Shown: positions 35,148 through 44,327, counted from the stretch's first letter. The stretch is DNA of 64,000 nt from Pseudoxanthomonas sp. (GCF_035999195.1 NZ_DASYGY010000009.1:496001-560000); one strand, 5' to 3'. Numbers and translations are program-made. The notes: generated by a model from the letters alone, not told the origin.

Positions 35148-35777
35148 TCAGCGCGGCGCGAGCGAGTTGCGCCGCTGCCACGCCTGCAACGCCGGCGAGA
35201 TGACGTCATCCAGCGTCACGCCCAGTACCGCATAGGCATCCAGCGCATCGCGCAACGCCGCCAGCGGAGGCCATGCACTCGCTGCCGGCCACGCGTCGGG
35301 CGCGCCGTAGTGCGCGATGGCCGCCTGTTCCCCGCCTTGCAGCCGCTCGCACCGCTCCCGCAGCCGCTCGAGCAGCCACGTGCGCAGTGGCGCATGCACG
35401 ACGAATCCCTGCGTCATCAGCATCTCACGCGCGTCCGCCAGCCGCGCTCCGGCACCGCGGAACCATTCCGTATGCCCTGCCGCCCGTGCGGGGACCTGCA
35501 GCGGCGGTGGCGCAGCATGGTCGCGCAGGGCGCGCTTCCAGCGCGTTTCCCAACCGCGCGCTTCGCGCACGCTGTCGGCCTCGGCCAGCCAGCCGCGCTC
35601 CAGGTCGAAGAACTCGTACCAGCGTGGCGAGAACGCCTGCATGCGCGCCAGCGGATCGCTCGCGATGCCGAGCTTGGCGTGGTCCTCGTAGGCGCACGGC
35701 AGCACGTAAAGATAAGCCCGCCCACTGGCGCCGGTGCCGACGCCGTCCACCGGCACGATGCGCCGCCCTCCCGCCAT
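35148..35777 (-). CDS. GIY-YIG/T5orf172-like protein between ku and ligD
   Basis: 209 residues. The first 85 residues (AYLYVLPCAYEDHAKLGIASDP, then EADSVREARGWETRWKRAL) follow the GIY-YIG/T5orf172 pattern of YxYVL, KxGIAxDPxxR and a downstream Glu. Catalytic completeness is uncertain because the usual second Tyr-x-Gly is modified. The C-terminal part is helical. It starts 3 bp after the Ku stop and precedes ligD, so a nuclease or end-processing role in end joining is an inference from position. Confidence 0.7.
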   Translation of the reverse strand: MAGGRRIVPVDGVGTGASGRAYLYVLPCAYEDHAKLGIASDPLARMQAFSPRWYEFFDLERGWLAEADSVREARGWETRWKRALRDHAAPPPLQVPARAAGHTEWFRGAGARLADAREMLMTQGFVVHAPLRTWLLERLRERCERLQGGEQAAIAHYGAPDAWPAASAWPPLAALRDALDAYAVLGVTLDDVISPALQAWQRRNSLAPR

Positions 35778-35780
35778 GGG

Positions 35781-36701
35781 TCAGCGCGAGGCCGCCTTGC
35801 GTGCGCGCCTGGCCGGCGACTTCTTCGTGGCCTTGGCGGCCTTCTTCGCTGCCTTCCTGGCGGGCGCCTTCTTCGCCGCCGCCTTCTTGGCCGGCGTGCG
35901 CTTCTTGCTGTCCAGGCTCTTCTGCAACAGCGACATGAAGTCGACCACGTTGGTCGCGGCATCCTCGCGTTCGGGCACGTCCTCGTCGACGATCTTCGTG
36001 GTCGCGCCGCGCGCCTTGATCCGCTTCTTGATGATCGCTTCCAGGCGGGTACGGAACTCGTCCCGGTAGTCGTCCGGCGTCCACGGCGCCGACATCGAGG
36101 CGATCAACGTCTCGGCCATCTCGCGCTCCCTGGCGGTGATGCGGTAATCGGCGGCCTTGCCGCCCGGCAGCTTGTAGTCCTCCGGGTCCACGAGTTCCTG
36201 CGGATAGCGCAGCATCATCAGCACCAGCGCATCGCCCTCGGGCAGCACCGCGCACAGGTATTCGCGCGTGCGGATCACCACCCGCGCCACGCCCACCTTG
36301 CCGGTGCTCGCGAGCGTCTCGCGCAGCAGCACATAGCCCTTCTCGGCCTTCTTGCCGGGGACCAGGATGTAGGGCTTCTCGAAGAAGCGCAGGCCGATCT
36401 CGTCGCGGTCGACGAACGCTTCCACGTCCACCGACTCATGCGTTTCCGGCGCGGCGGACGCGATGTCCTCCTTCTCCACCACCACGTAGCTGCCCTTGTC
36501 GTACTCGAACGCCTTGACGATGTCCTTCCACGGCACTTCCTCGCCGGTGTCGGCATTGACGCGCTCGAAGCGGATCGGCTTGCGGTCGCGCGAATCCAGC
36601 ATGCGGAAGCTGAGGTCCACCTTGCGTTCGCCGGACATCAGCGAGACCGGGATGTTGAGGAGGCCGAACGAGAGCGTGCCGGTCCAGATGGGGCGAGCCA
36701 T
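35781..36701 (-). CDS. ku: Ku, non-homologous end-joining DNA-end-binding protein
   Basis: 306 residues. It begins MARPIWTGTLSFGLLNIPVS, the invariant Ku start, and contains the core beta-barrel (about 1-250). The C-terminal 45 residues are an extended Lys/Ala/Arg tail, the kind known to help DNA threading and ligase recruitment. It forms a ring on DNA ends and recruits LigD. First of the ku, GIY-YIG-like, ligD series, with spacings of 3 bp and 71 bp. Confidence 0.97.
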   Translation of the reverse strand: MARPIWTGTLSFGLLNIPVSLMSGERKVDLSFRMLDSRDRKPIRFERVNADTGEEVPWKDIVKAFEYDKGSYVVVEKEDIASAAPETHESVDVEAFVDRDEIGLRFFEKPYILVPGKKAEKGYVLLRETLASTGKVGVARVVIRTREYLCAVLPEGDALVLMMLRYPQELVDPEDYKLPGGKAADYRITAREREMAETLIASMSAPWTPDDYRDEFRTRLEAIIKKRIKARGATTKIVDEDVPEREDAATNVVDFMSLLQKSLDSKKRTPAKKAAAKKAPARKAAKKAAKATKKSPARRARKAASR

Positions 36702-36785
36702 GGCGTGCCTGCGGGGAACGGAGGGGCGCCCATCGTGTCCAGCCGTGCCGGAAACGGGCGTGAAGACCCCGCGCCGCACGGCGGA

Positions 36786-37052
36786 TCAGCGCAGCTGGCT
36801 GTCCTTGCTGCCGCGGCGGTTGTACAGCCCCCCGCCCTGTTCTTCCTGGTCGGCGGCTTCCTGGCAGGCGACGCACAGGCGCACGCCGGGCACGGCCTGC
36901 TGCCGCGCCACCGGAATCGGCCTGTCGCACTCCTCGCACCGCGTCAGGCTGGGACCCTTGGGCAGGGCGCGGCGTGCGCGCTCGATGCCGTCCTTGACGG
37001 TCGCATCGATCTGGTCCTGCACGGCACCATCGCCGGCCCATCCGGTTGCCAT
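36786..37052 (-). CDS. DksA/TraR-family C4 zinc-finger protein (YbiI-like)
   Basis: 88 residues. The zinc finger has Cys39/Cys42 and Cys60/Cys63 (CEECDRPIP, CVACQEAADQ). It is much shorter than DksA and lacks most of the coiled coil, like YbiI and TraR relatives. It may bind RNA polymerase, but this is not shown. The tail is Gly/Arg-rich. Positioned 84 bp upstream of ku on the same strand. Confidence 0.88.
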   Translation of the reverse strand: MATGWAGDGAVQDQIDATVKDGIERARRALPKGPSLTRCEECDRPIPVARQQAVPGVRLCVACQEAADQEEQGGGLYNRRGSKDSQLR

Positions 37053-37150
37053 GGTCGTCTCCTCTCGCGGGATCGCGTTGCCCGGATCAGCTTACGCCGC
37101 CGGGCGCAACGCGATTTCACGAACGGAAATGGGGCCGGACGCGCGCGGCT

Positions 37151-38077
37151 TCAACCGTTCGCCAGCGCGTAGTCGATCGCCGCCACCACGGCCGCCACCT
37201 GCGCATCGTTGCACTGCTGCGGCGTGGCCTTGGGGCTGTCCGGATACACCTCGGTAATGGTGGTGTAGCGCGCCCCGGTGATACCGGTGCACAGGCCCAG
37301 CGACCTCACCGGGTATTCGATCACGCCCTCGGCGACCACCGGCGACCCGATGATCTCGCCGTTCGCATCGGCCGGCGCGATATGCGTGACGGCGGCGACG
37401 GCCGCGATCACCGCACGCTGGAAGTCGGGCTGCCGGCGCTCGCTGTCGTCCACCAGGTAGAACCCGTCCGGGATCTCGCCGGGCTCGTACGGCTTGCCGT
37501 CGCGCGCGGCCAGCGCGGGGCGGAACTCGCTCTCGTCGCTGTCGGTGGTCTCGTGCAGGTCGATGTGCATCAGCACGCGATCCTTCAACGGCGCGACCAG
37601 GGCGATCAGCGCCGCCGATTCCTGCGCGGGGCTGTCCGCACGGAAGGAACGGTTCGGATCCAGCGCATCGGCATTCCAGCGGTGGATGCGCTCGTAGCCC
37701 CACGGGCTGACGCACGGCACCACCAGCAGGTTGGCCTTCCCTGCGTAGTCGCCGGCACGCTGCTCGAGGAACTGCAGGGCGCCGTGCACGCCGCTGGTCT
37801 CGTAGCCATGCACGCCGCCGGTCACCAGCATCGTCGGCAACGCGTCGTTCCAGTCGCGGCTGCGCACGGCGAACAGCGGATAGGTTTCGCCGGGGCCGTA
37901 GTCGAGCGTGCCGTACTGCTGCACGTCGAAGCGTTCGCGCAAGGCGTCGACCGGGGCCTGCACATCGTCCACGTAGCGGCGCTGCACCCGCTGCTGCGCA
38001 CGCCACTGCGCCTTTTCCGCCGCGTCCCAGGGCTGGCCGGGCGTACCGATGGGATGGAAGCGTTCTGGCGTATGCAT
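37151..38077 (-). CDS. M14-type zinc carboxypeptidase (succinylglutamate desuccinylase/AspA-like)
   Basis: 308 residues, cytosolic. The zinc ligands are His90 and Glu93 in GGVHGYETSG and His175 in IDLHETTD; NRSF supplies the Arg of the carboxylate pocket. A probable catalytic Glu lies in TITEVYPDS near the C-terminus. Substrate is unknown: peptide, N-acyl amino acid or murein peptide are all possible. ATG at 38077 preferred over an upstream GTG at 38110. Divergent from the methyltransferase. Confidence 0.85.
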   Translation of the reverse strand: MHTPERFHPIGTPGQPWDAAEKAQWRAQQRVQRRYVDDVQAPVDALRERFDVQQYGTLDYGPGETYPLFAVRSRDWNDALPTMLVTGGVHGYETSGVHGALQFLEQRAGDYAGKANLLVVPCVSPWGYERIHRWNADALDPNRSFRADSPAQESAALIALVAPLKDRVLMHIDLHETTDSDESEFRPALAARDGKPYEPGEIPDGFYLVDDSERRQPDFQRAVIAAVAAVTHIAPADANGEIIGSPVVAEGVIEYPVRSLGLCTGITGARYTTITEVYPDSPKATPQQCNDAQVAAVVAAIDYALANG

Positions 38078-38199
38078 GGCAAGGACGGTCTGGGGATCGA
38101 GGGCCCGCACTATACCAGCGGGGTCCGCAGCGCCCGATGCACTGTCCTCCGCACGCCGACGCGGCGAGAATGCCGGGACATCCCACGCACGAACGCCCG

Positions 38200-39042
38200 A
38201 TGCCCCGTTACACCGGCCCCCTGCTCACCCGCGACACCGCCGCTGCCCTGCTCGCTGCCCGCGACCGCGGCGACCCGCACTGGACGGGTTCGCTCGATCT
38301 CGGCCGTTCGCGCGGTGAGGCGATGCTGCAGGCCGATGCCTGGCACTGGCAGGGCTTCGCCTATCCGTATCCGGGCACGCTCAAGAACCGCACGCTGTAC
38401 TGGTGGGACGGCGAGGACTTCGAGCCCGTCTCGCGCTACGCCGGCTCGCTGATCAAGCTGGTGCCGACCGGATGGGGCGTGCCCACGTTCGAGATCGACG
38501 GCATCAAGATGCTGCCCACCTCGAAGGAATCGCCGCTCGACGATGCCCGCCGCAAGGTCGCGCTGGTCGAACCGCGCGGCAGGACCGTGCTGGATACCTG
38601 CGGCGGGCTGGGTTACTTCGCCGCCTGCTGCCTCGACGCCGGCGCGGTGCGCATCGTCTCGTTCGAGAAGAACGCGGACGTGCTGTGGCTGCGCACGCTG
38701 AACCCGTGGTCGCCTGATCCGGAGAGCGCCAACGCCGGCGGCCGCCTGCAACTCACCCATGCCGACGTGTCGCAGGCCATCGCGCAGCTGCCCGATGCCT
38801 CCATGGATGCCGTCCTGCACGATCCGCCGCGCTTCGGCATCGCCGGCGAGCTGTATTCGCAGGCGTTCTACGACCAGCTCGCCCGCGTGCTGCGCCGCGG
38901 TGGCAGCCTGTTCCACTACACCGGCAGCCCCAACAAGCTGACCAGCGGCCGCGACGTGCCCGGCGAAGTAGCCAGACGGCTGGAGAAGGCCGGATTCAGG
39001 GCGCAGCGGGCACTGGATGGCGTGACCGGCCTGCGCCGCTGA
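38200..39042 (+). CDS. SAM-dependent methyltransferase, COG2521-like
   Basis: 280 residues. Rossmann motif I is LDTCGGLGYFAA (131-142). Motif IV is HDPPRF (207-212), reminiscent of amino-group methylation of nucleic acid or protein targets. An N-terminal 100-residue domain with LYWWDGEDFEPVSRYAGSL may recognise substrate. The group is best known from archaea and scattered bacteria; its target is unknown. An ATG at 38170 would add ten residues. Confidence 0.8.
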   Translation: MPRYTGPLLTRDTAAALLAARDRGDPHWTGSLDLGRSRGEAMLQADAWHWQGFAYPYPGTLKNRTLYWWDGEDFEPVSRYAGSLIKLVPTGWGVPTFEIDGIKMLPTSKESPLDDARRKVALVEPRGRTVLDTCGGLGYFAACCLDAGAVRIVSFEKNADVLWLRTLNPWSPDPESANAGGRLQLTHADVSQAIAQLPDASMDAVLHDPPRFGIAGELYSQAFYDQLARVLRRGGSLFHYTGSPNKLTSGRDVPGEVARRLEKAGFRAQRALDGVTGLRR

Positions 39043-39048
39043 GCGCCT

Positions 39049-39639
39049 TCAATACTCCATCACCACCGCATACAGGCGAAGGCGTCCCTCGTAGGTGCCT
39101 TGGCGGTTGATCTCGAAGTACCACCACTGCTCGGCGGGCGTGGAGATGCCGTTCTTGGTCAGGACCAGCCCGGCGTCCTGCATGATCGTCGGCGACTCCG
39201 GCACGGCCACCAGCGGCGTCCCGTAGCTGGCGTACGTCTCGAAGCCACTGCCGTGCTTGAGCGTCACCGGCGTGACCACGAACTGCAGGTCGCCGCCGGC
39301 ATCGTCGGTGATCTCGTAGAGGAAGCGCAGGCGGATACGCGTGCCCGTGAAGTCCGCCGGACGCTTCAGTGTGAAGGACAGCGCACCGGTACCGCCGGTC
39401 CAGTTCAGGCCGCGGGTATGCACATCGAAGGTCCCGAACGTCGATCGCGACAGTGCGTGCGCGGGCACGGTGACGTTGCGGGTGAAACGCGGGCAGCGGA
39501 CGGGCTGCTGGACGCACAGCACGGACACCACGTCGACGACGGGCGCGGCCTTGCGGAGCACCTCGTCGGAGGGCGGTGCCGCGAGCACCGGTGCGCTGCC
39601 GAGGACGAGCAGTGCCGACAACATCCTGCGGTTGAGCAT
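39049..39639 (-). CDS. Exported hypothetical protein
   Basis: 196 residues. Signal peptide with cleavage probably after VLAA (about residue 20). The mature part is beta-rich with CVQQPVRCP forming a likely disulfide (two Cys eight apart). No family was recognised. Good ribosome site (AGGGAG) before ATG 39639. It converges on the methyltransferase gene with 6 bp between stops and follows the polyproline lipoprotein gene on the same strand. Confidence 0.75.
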   Translation of the reverse strand: MLNRRMLSALLVLGSAPVLAAPPSDEVLRKAAPVVDVVSVLCVQQPVRCPRFTRNVTVPAHALSRSTFGTFDVHTRGLNWTGGTGALSFTLKRPADFTGTRIRLRFLYEITDDAGGDLQFVVTPVTLKHGSGFETYASYGTPLVAVPESPTIMQDAGLVLTKNGISTPAEQWWYFEINRQGTYEGRLRLYAVVMEY

Positions 39640-39775
39640 GTTCCATTCTCCCTGGATGCGCCACCGCGGCATGCGGTGGCCTGCACTCAGGTGGAACGCG
39701 CGGATACGACGACATCGGACAGCACCGTTCGTCGGCGCAGGGCGGGATCCGTCGCCCGGCATCGACGGCCGCCCG

Positions 39776-41086
39776 TCACGGCGGCGGCAGGATCTTCCAG
39801 AACATGCCCGTTCCCAGCTTCACCGACTGCAGCGGCTTGCGTTGGGCGGCCGGCTGGTTGGCGCGGAACATCTCGCGGATGTCGCCCATCACCTTGTCCG
39901 ATTCCATGAAGTAGGAATGCGCCAGCATGCTCTGGTCCACGCCGGACACGTCGATGGTGTCCACGCCGCTGACCAGCACCACGCCTTCGCTGGTATCGCC
40001 GGCGCGCGGACCGCGATTGACCTGCTTCGACGCTTTCAGCGCCATGTCCTCGGACGAGGCGTACAACGTCACCCGGCCGCTGGCCTGGCGCAGCGCCGGC
40101 GCCAGTTCGGTGCGGAACACCCTGGCGTCGATGTCCGGCGCCGCCAGGATGATGCCGCGGAAGCGGCCGCGCAGGTCCGGCCGCTTGGCCACGAGATTGC
40201 GGATGGCCTGGGTGACGCCGCGCGTGCCCATGCTGTGGCCGATCACGTAGAGGTTCTGCGCGCCCGAGCGGTCGGCCATGTCGGCCAGGAAGCCCTCCAT
40301 CAGCGGCACCGAGCGCGCGATGCTCTGCTCGTCGGTGAAGTAGCCGGCCAGCGCCGCCTGCGAGGGCCAGCTGTAGAACACCGGCGCGCCGTCGAAACGC
40401 AGGTCGTAGGCCAGCTGCGCGGTGCGTCGCGCCGCATCGCGGAACCCCACGTTGTAGCCGTGCACGAACACGAAGGCGTTGCGTCCACGCGATTCCCCCA
40501 CCCGGCCGTACAGGCGGGCGAAGAACGGCGACCGCTCCAGCCGCGAGACGTCCTGCAGCACGACGTGCTGCCTGGGGTCTTCCTTGAATTCGAGCAGGTA
40601 CCAGCGCGGTGACTCCAGTTCGCCCGGCACGTGCGCCTTGGGAATGCTGACGCGCGCGGTGCCGTACGTCAGTCCGCGGGCGATGCCGGCCGTGAACCGG
40701 TCGCCCGGCGGCAGGGTCGCGAACGAGCCGGCCGGCATGCGGTTGGTGGCGTAGAAAACCTCCACGTTGACGAAGTCCTCACGCGCGGCGCGCGCCCGCG
40801 CCTCCCGCTCGGCCGCCTCACGGGCCGACTCGCCGCGCTGCTGACGGGCACGCGCTTCGGCGGCGGCCTCGGCGGCGGCACGGCGCTGCGCTTCCGCGCG
40901 CGCGGCTTCCTCCGCGGCGCTCACGGGCGGTGGCGGTGGCGGTGGCGGTGGCGGTGGCGGCGGAGGCGGAGGCGGCGGAGGCGAAGCCGGCGTCTCGTCC
41001 GGCGGCGGAGGCAACGGCTGGATCACGCGTTTCGCACAGCCGGCCAACACCAGGGCCGCCAGCATCAGGCAGAGCAGTCGCCGCAT
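39776..41086 (-). CDS. Alpha/beta-hydrolase lipoprotein (DUF900-like) with 19-proline linker
   Basis: 436 residues. Lipobox LVLAGC (Cys17). A linker carries 19 consecutive prolines (about 36-54), then an Ala/Arg/Glu-rich helix (about 55-100). The catalytic domain (about 105-425) has FVHGYNVGF (oxyanion region) and the nucleophile Ser285 in VIGHSMGTRG. It resembles DUF900 esterases. A surface or periplasmic lipase/esterase is likely. The proline run is coded by a tandem hexanucleotide, so its length may vary. Confidence 0.87.
   Translation of the reverse strand: MRRLLCLMLAALVLAGCAKRVIQPLPPPPDETPASPPPPPPPPPPPPPPPPPPPVSAAEEAARAEAQRRAAAEAAAEARARQQRGESAREAAEREARARAAREDFVNVEVFYATNRMPAGSFATLPPGDRFTAGIARGLTYGTARVSIPKAHVPGELESPRWYLLEFKEDPRQHVVLQDVSRLERSPFFARLYGRVGESRGRNAFVFVHGYNVGFRDAARRTAQLAYDLRFDGAPVFYSWPSQAALAGYFTDEQSIARSVPLMEGFLADMADRSGAQNLYVIGHSMGTRGVTQAIRNLVAKRPDLRGRFRGIILAAPDIDARVFRTELAPALRQASGRVTLYASSEDMALKASKQVNRGPRAGDTSEGVVLVSGVDTIDVSGVDQSMLAHSYFMESDKVMGDIREMFRANQPAAQRKPLQSVKLGTGMFWKILPPP
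40925..40981. repeat. Hexanucleotide microsatellite coding for polyproline
   Basis: 57 bp of CGG/TGG/AGG triplets, including five tandem CGGTGG units. On the minus strand it codes for 19 prolines in the hydrolase lipoprotein. Slippage by 6 bp keeps the frame and would change linker length. Confidence 0.9.
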
Positions 41087-41368
41087 TCGTCACCCCATGG
41101 AAAGACCGACGGGCCGTGCCATCCCCGGAAACGGCCCACGCCGCGATGGTATAGCAGCCCGCCCGGGCGGGGCGAGCCGTGCTCCGGGCGCGGTACGCGG
41201 GCGGTTTGGCCGCGCAATCGCAGGATGGTGCTGGCCACGGCGTCCCCGCAAAGCCCTTGAAAACAGGCGCCCGTCACGCGGTTTCGCCCGCCCGGGGCCA
41301 AGGCGGGCTATCGTGTGCGCCTGCGGCCACGCCCGCTCCTCCCCTTTCCCCCGGATACCCGCCTCCCC

Positions 41369-41530
41369 ATGCCGAAGCCCAACTATTCCTTCGAGAAGCG
41401 CCAGCGCGAGCTGGCCAAGAAAAAGAAGAAAGACGAGAAGGACGCCAGGAAGCGCGCCGAACGCGACGCCGCCCGTCCCGATGCCGATACCGATGCCGAC
41501 GCGACCGGATCCGACGCCGCTCCCGAATGA
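41369..41530 (+). CDS. Small Lys/Arg-rich conserved protein
   Basis: 53 residues beginning MPKPNYSFEKRQRELAKKKK, a motif seen in a widespread family of tiny proteobacterial proteins. The first half is a basic helix, the second half is Asp/Ala-rich and disordered. Its stop overlaps the next start (ATGA), so it is cotranslated with the YaiI-family gene. Function unknown. Confidence 0.8.
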   Translation: MPKPNYSFEKRQRELAKKKKKDEKDARKRAERDAARPDADTDADATGSDAAPE

Positions 41531-41997
41531 GTGACGGCGCCGCCCGCGCAGCCCAGGTCTGGGTCGATGCCGACGCCTGTCCCGGCCCGGTGAAGGAGAT
41601 CGTCTTCCGTGCCGCCGAGCGCGCGCGCGTGCAGGTGACGCTGGTGGCCAACCAGTGGTTGCGCACCCCACCCTCGCGTTTCATCCGCGCGATGCAGGTG
41701 CAGGGCGGTTACGACGCCGCGGACGATGCCATCGCCGAACGCGCCACGACCGGCGACCTGGTGGTCACCCAGGACATCCCGCTGGCGGCGCGCGTACTGG
41801 CCAACGGCGCCGATGCGGTCGACCCGCGCGGCGAACGCTTCACCGCCGACACCATCGCCGAACGCCTGTCCATGCGGAATTTCATGGACGAACTACGCGG
41901 CGCCGGCGTCCAGACCGGCGGCCCCGCCGCCTTCAACGCCCGCGACCGCCAGGCCTTCGCCAACCAGCTCGACCGCTGGCTGGCCGCCCGCCGCTGA
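41527..41997 (+). CDS. YaiI/YqxD (DUF188) PIN-like protein
   Basis: 156 residues with the family signature VWVDADACPGPVKEIVFRAA and QGGYDAADDAIAERATTGDLVVTQDIPLAARVL. Conserved Asp residues resemble a PIN-like nuclease core, though activity is untested. The C-terminal RNFMDELR, GGP segment is also typical. Coupled to the small basic protein upstream and followed 6 bp later by a membrane protein gene. Confidence 0.92.
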   Translation: MSDGAARAAQVWVDADACPGPVKEIVFRAAERARVQVTLVANQWLRTPPSRFIRAMQVQGGYDAADDAIAERATTGDLVVTQDIPLAARVLANGADAVDPRGERFTADTIAERLSMRNFMDELRGAGVQTGGPAAFNARDRQAFANQLDRWLAARR

Positions 41998-42003
41998 GCG
42001 CAC

Positions 42004-42324
42004 GTGGCCGAGATCGAACTCCGCGCCCCGCTCCACCTGCTGCTGCACGTGCTGGTGCCGCTGGCGGTCGCACGCCTGGCCTGGCCGAAGGACTGGAAGC
42101 GCGCCGCGCTGTGGATGCTGGCGGCGTGGGTGATCGACCTGGACCATCTGCTCGCCGACCCGATCTATGCCCCCGGCCGCTGCAGCATCGGCTTCCACCC
42201 CCTGCACACCTGGCCCGCTATCGCCGTCTACGCCGGCCTGACCGTGCCCCGGAAAACCCGCTGGTTCGGGATCGGCCTGCTGATCCACATCGTGCTGGAC
42301 GGGATCGACTGCCTGCTGATGTAG
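42004..42324 (+). CDS. DUF6122-like small membrane protein
   Basis: 106 residues, GTG start 6 bp after the preceding stop. Three or four hydrophobic segments with LHLLLHVLVPLAVA, VIDLDHLLADPIY and GFHPLHTW. Asp/His motifs recall membrane-bound metal-dependent hydrolases (YdjM-like), but the length is too short to claim activity. Probably cotranscribed with the YaiI-family gene. Confidence 0.78.
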   Translation: MAEIELRAPLHLLLHVLVPLAVARLAWPKDWKRAALWMLAAWVIDLDHLLADPIYAPGRCSIGFHPLHTWPAIAVYAGLTVPRKTRWFGIGLLIHIVLDGIDCLLM

Positions 42325-42591
42325 CGCCGACCGCCCAATCTGACCCGCACGTTCAGGTCCAGCGGTCTTCTGCGGGCGTGAATCGGGCGGGGGGCGTACC
42401 ATGGCACCGCTGCCTTCTCCTGCGTCCCGTCCGACCGCCGACAACGTCGCCCGCTGCGCTTTCCTCCACGCGTCCCGACCCACCGGGTGGACGCCTCACC
42501 GGGAGCGCTCCATGCCTCGTATTCCCGTGCCTGTCCCGTGCCGACCCGGCGTAGCGCTGCGCGGCGACGGGCTGCGTCCGGCATCGCGGCC

Positions 42592-42900
42592 GTGAATGCC
42601 GTTGCCGTCCCCCTGTGCGAGCGCTGCGATGCCGTGTGCTGCCGGTTGACCGTGGTGCTGCAGCCGGAAGACCGGGTGCCCGCGCACCTGACCTCCCGTA
42701 CCGACGCCGGCCTGCACGTGATGGCGCGCGATGAGGAAGGCTGGTGCGTGGCGATCGACGCCGCGCGCATGTGCTGTTCGATCTATGACACCCGCCCCGA
42801 CATCTGCCGCCGCTTCGTCATGGCCGGCCCCTACTGCCGCGACGTGCGCGACGACTACCTCGACCGCACCTCGCGCGGCATCCCCCTCACCCTGTACTGA
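42592..42900 (+). CDS. YkgJ-family cysteine cluster protein
   Basis: 102 residues with LCERCDAVCCRL, CVAIDAARMCCSIYDTRPDICRRF and CRD: the Cys cluster of the CxxCxxxCC (YkgJ/UPF0153) family, thought to bind zinc or an Fe-S cluster. GTG at 42592 gives the expected short N-terminus; an ATG at 42487 would add 35 unlike residues. The 88-residue gene follows after 11 bp. Confidence 0.85.
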   Translation: MNAVAVPLCERCDAVCCRLTVVLQPEDRVPAHLTSRTDAGLHVMARDEEGWCVAIDAARMCCSIYDTRPDICRRFVMAGPYCRDVRDDYLDRTSRGIPLTLY

Positions 42901-42911
42901 AGGAAATCCCC

Positions 42912-43178
42912 ATGGCCCGACCCCGCAAGAACGTCTCGACGGATGCCCCTGCCGACCGCGCCCAGGGCGCGAGCCGCGTGTTCGCCCGTCGCTCCTCCGG
43001 CGAGCGTGGCGCATTGACCAGCGACACCATCGCCGCCGACATCGAAGCGTTCCGTCGCGCCGGCGGCGCCATCGAGATCATGGGAACAACCAACACCCTG
43101 CTGAAGATCGGACAGGTGAGCGCCGCGACGTCTTCGCCAGCGAACACCGACAAGCGCCCGGCCAAGGCACGGCGCTGA
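42912..43178 (+). CDS. Small hypothetical protein after YkgJ
   Basis: 88 residues, basic, Ala/Ser-rich ends. The middle (LTSDTIAADIEAFRRAGGAIEIMG, about 36-58) is a plausible folded helix-strand unit with possible DNA- or RNA-binding use. AGGAAA with 5-nt spacing precedes the ATG, and the gene follows the YkgJ stop by 11 bp, so it is probably real and in the same operon. No family recognised. Confidence 0.6.
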   Translation: MARPRKNVSTDAPADRAQGASRVFARRSSGERGALTSDTIAADIEAFRRAGGAIEIMGTTNTLLKIGQVSAATSSPANTDKRPAKARR

Positions 43179-43277
43179 CCGGCATACCCGGCGCGACGGA
43201 CCTGGAGAAGAGGCGTTCCTTGCGGAATGCCGGAGGCCTCATCCGCCCGCGTCGGGCGCACGCAGGGACATGCCGCA

Positions 43278-44327
43278 TCAGCCCGCGAACACCGGCTCCA
43301 GCATCCGGAAGGTCCCGGCATCCGCATCCATCTCCACCCTGCCGCCCACCGGCACGATGAACTGCTGGCGGATGTGTCCGATCATCGCGCCGCGGTACAC
43401 CGGAATCTTCAGCGGCCTGAAGTAGTCGTCGAAGATCTGCGGCAGTGTCAATGATCCGTATCCGCCGCCGGGATCGCATTCGGTGCATTCGCCGAAGATG
43501 ATGCCCTTCACACTGTCCAGCGCGCCCATCAGCCGCAGCGTGCTGAGCATGCGGTCGATGCGGTACGGCGCCTCGGACACGTCCTCCAGGAACAGGATCT
43601 TGCCGTCGAAATCCGGCAGGTAGGGCGAGCCGGCGAGCGCAGTCAGCACGGTCAGGTTGCCGCCCACCAGGTCACCCTGCGCCTTGCCGCCCGTGATGGT
43701 GACGGTGCGGTTCCTGCGCTGCACCAGCTCGTCGCCCTTGTCGTTGCTGTTGGCGTAGTGCATCTGCTCGCGCTGGAAGAACACGCGGCGGAACTGGTCG
43801 GCATTGAACGCGTTCCAGGTGCCGATCCCGATCGGGCCGTGGAAGCTCACCAGCCCCGCCTGCGCCAGCAGGGCGTTGTGCAGCGCGGTGATGTCGGAGT
43901 AGCCGAGCAGGATCTTCGGATTGCGGCGGATCATGCCGTAGTCGAGCAGCGGTAGCAGTCGCGCCGCACCGGAGCCGCCGCGCGCGCAGACGATGGCCTT
44001 GACCTCGCGGTCGGCGAACATCGCGTTCAGATCGCCGGCCCGCTCGGCATCCTGGCCGGCCAGGTGCCCGTAGCGGGACGCCAGATGCGGCGCCACCTTG
44101 ACCTTGAGGCCCAGCGCTTCCATCGCCTCCTGCGCCAGCTGCAGGTCGAACGGCTCGTCGGTGGCGCCCGACGGACTGACCAGCGCCACGGTGTCGCCCG
44201 GATTCAACGGCGGCGGCAGCAGCCGCTTGCGCAGGGGCGCCGCCGAAGCGGTGGAACCGACCGCGAACGGCACGGTGGATGCAGCGGCCATCAGCGCCGC
44301 GCTGCCAAGGAAATGTCGCCTGTTCAT
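43278..44327 (-). CDS. S66 family peptidase (LD-carboxypeptidase-like), Tat-exported
   Basis: 349 residues. Twin-arginine signal MNRRHFLGSAALMAAAS. The S66 fold shows the nucleophile Ser in ARGGSGAARLL, the Glu in LEDVSEAPYRIDRML and the His in GAMIGHIRQQF. It probably trims murein tetrapeptides or similar LD bonds in the periplasm. Start at 44327 chosen because CGAGGTGGC precedes it; an ATG at 44345 lacks a ribosome site and would displace the Tat signal. Confidence 0.92.
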   Translation of the reverse strand: MNRRHFLGSAALMAAASTVPFAVGSTASAAPLRKRLLPPPLNPGDTVALVSPSGATDEPFDLQLAQEAMEALGLKVKVAPHLASRYGHLAGQDAERAGDLNAMFADREVKAIVCARGGSGAARLLPLLDYGMIRRNPKILLGYSDITALHNALLAQAGLVSFHGPIGIGTWNAFNADQFRRVFFQREQMHYANSNDKGDELVQRRNRTVTITGGKAQGDLVGGNLTVLTALAGSPYLPDFDGKILFLEDVSEAPYRIDRMLSTLRLMGALDSVKGIIFGECTECDPGGGYGSLTLPQIFDDYFRPLKIPVYRGAMIGHIRQQFIVPVGGRVEMDADAGTFRMLEPVFAG

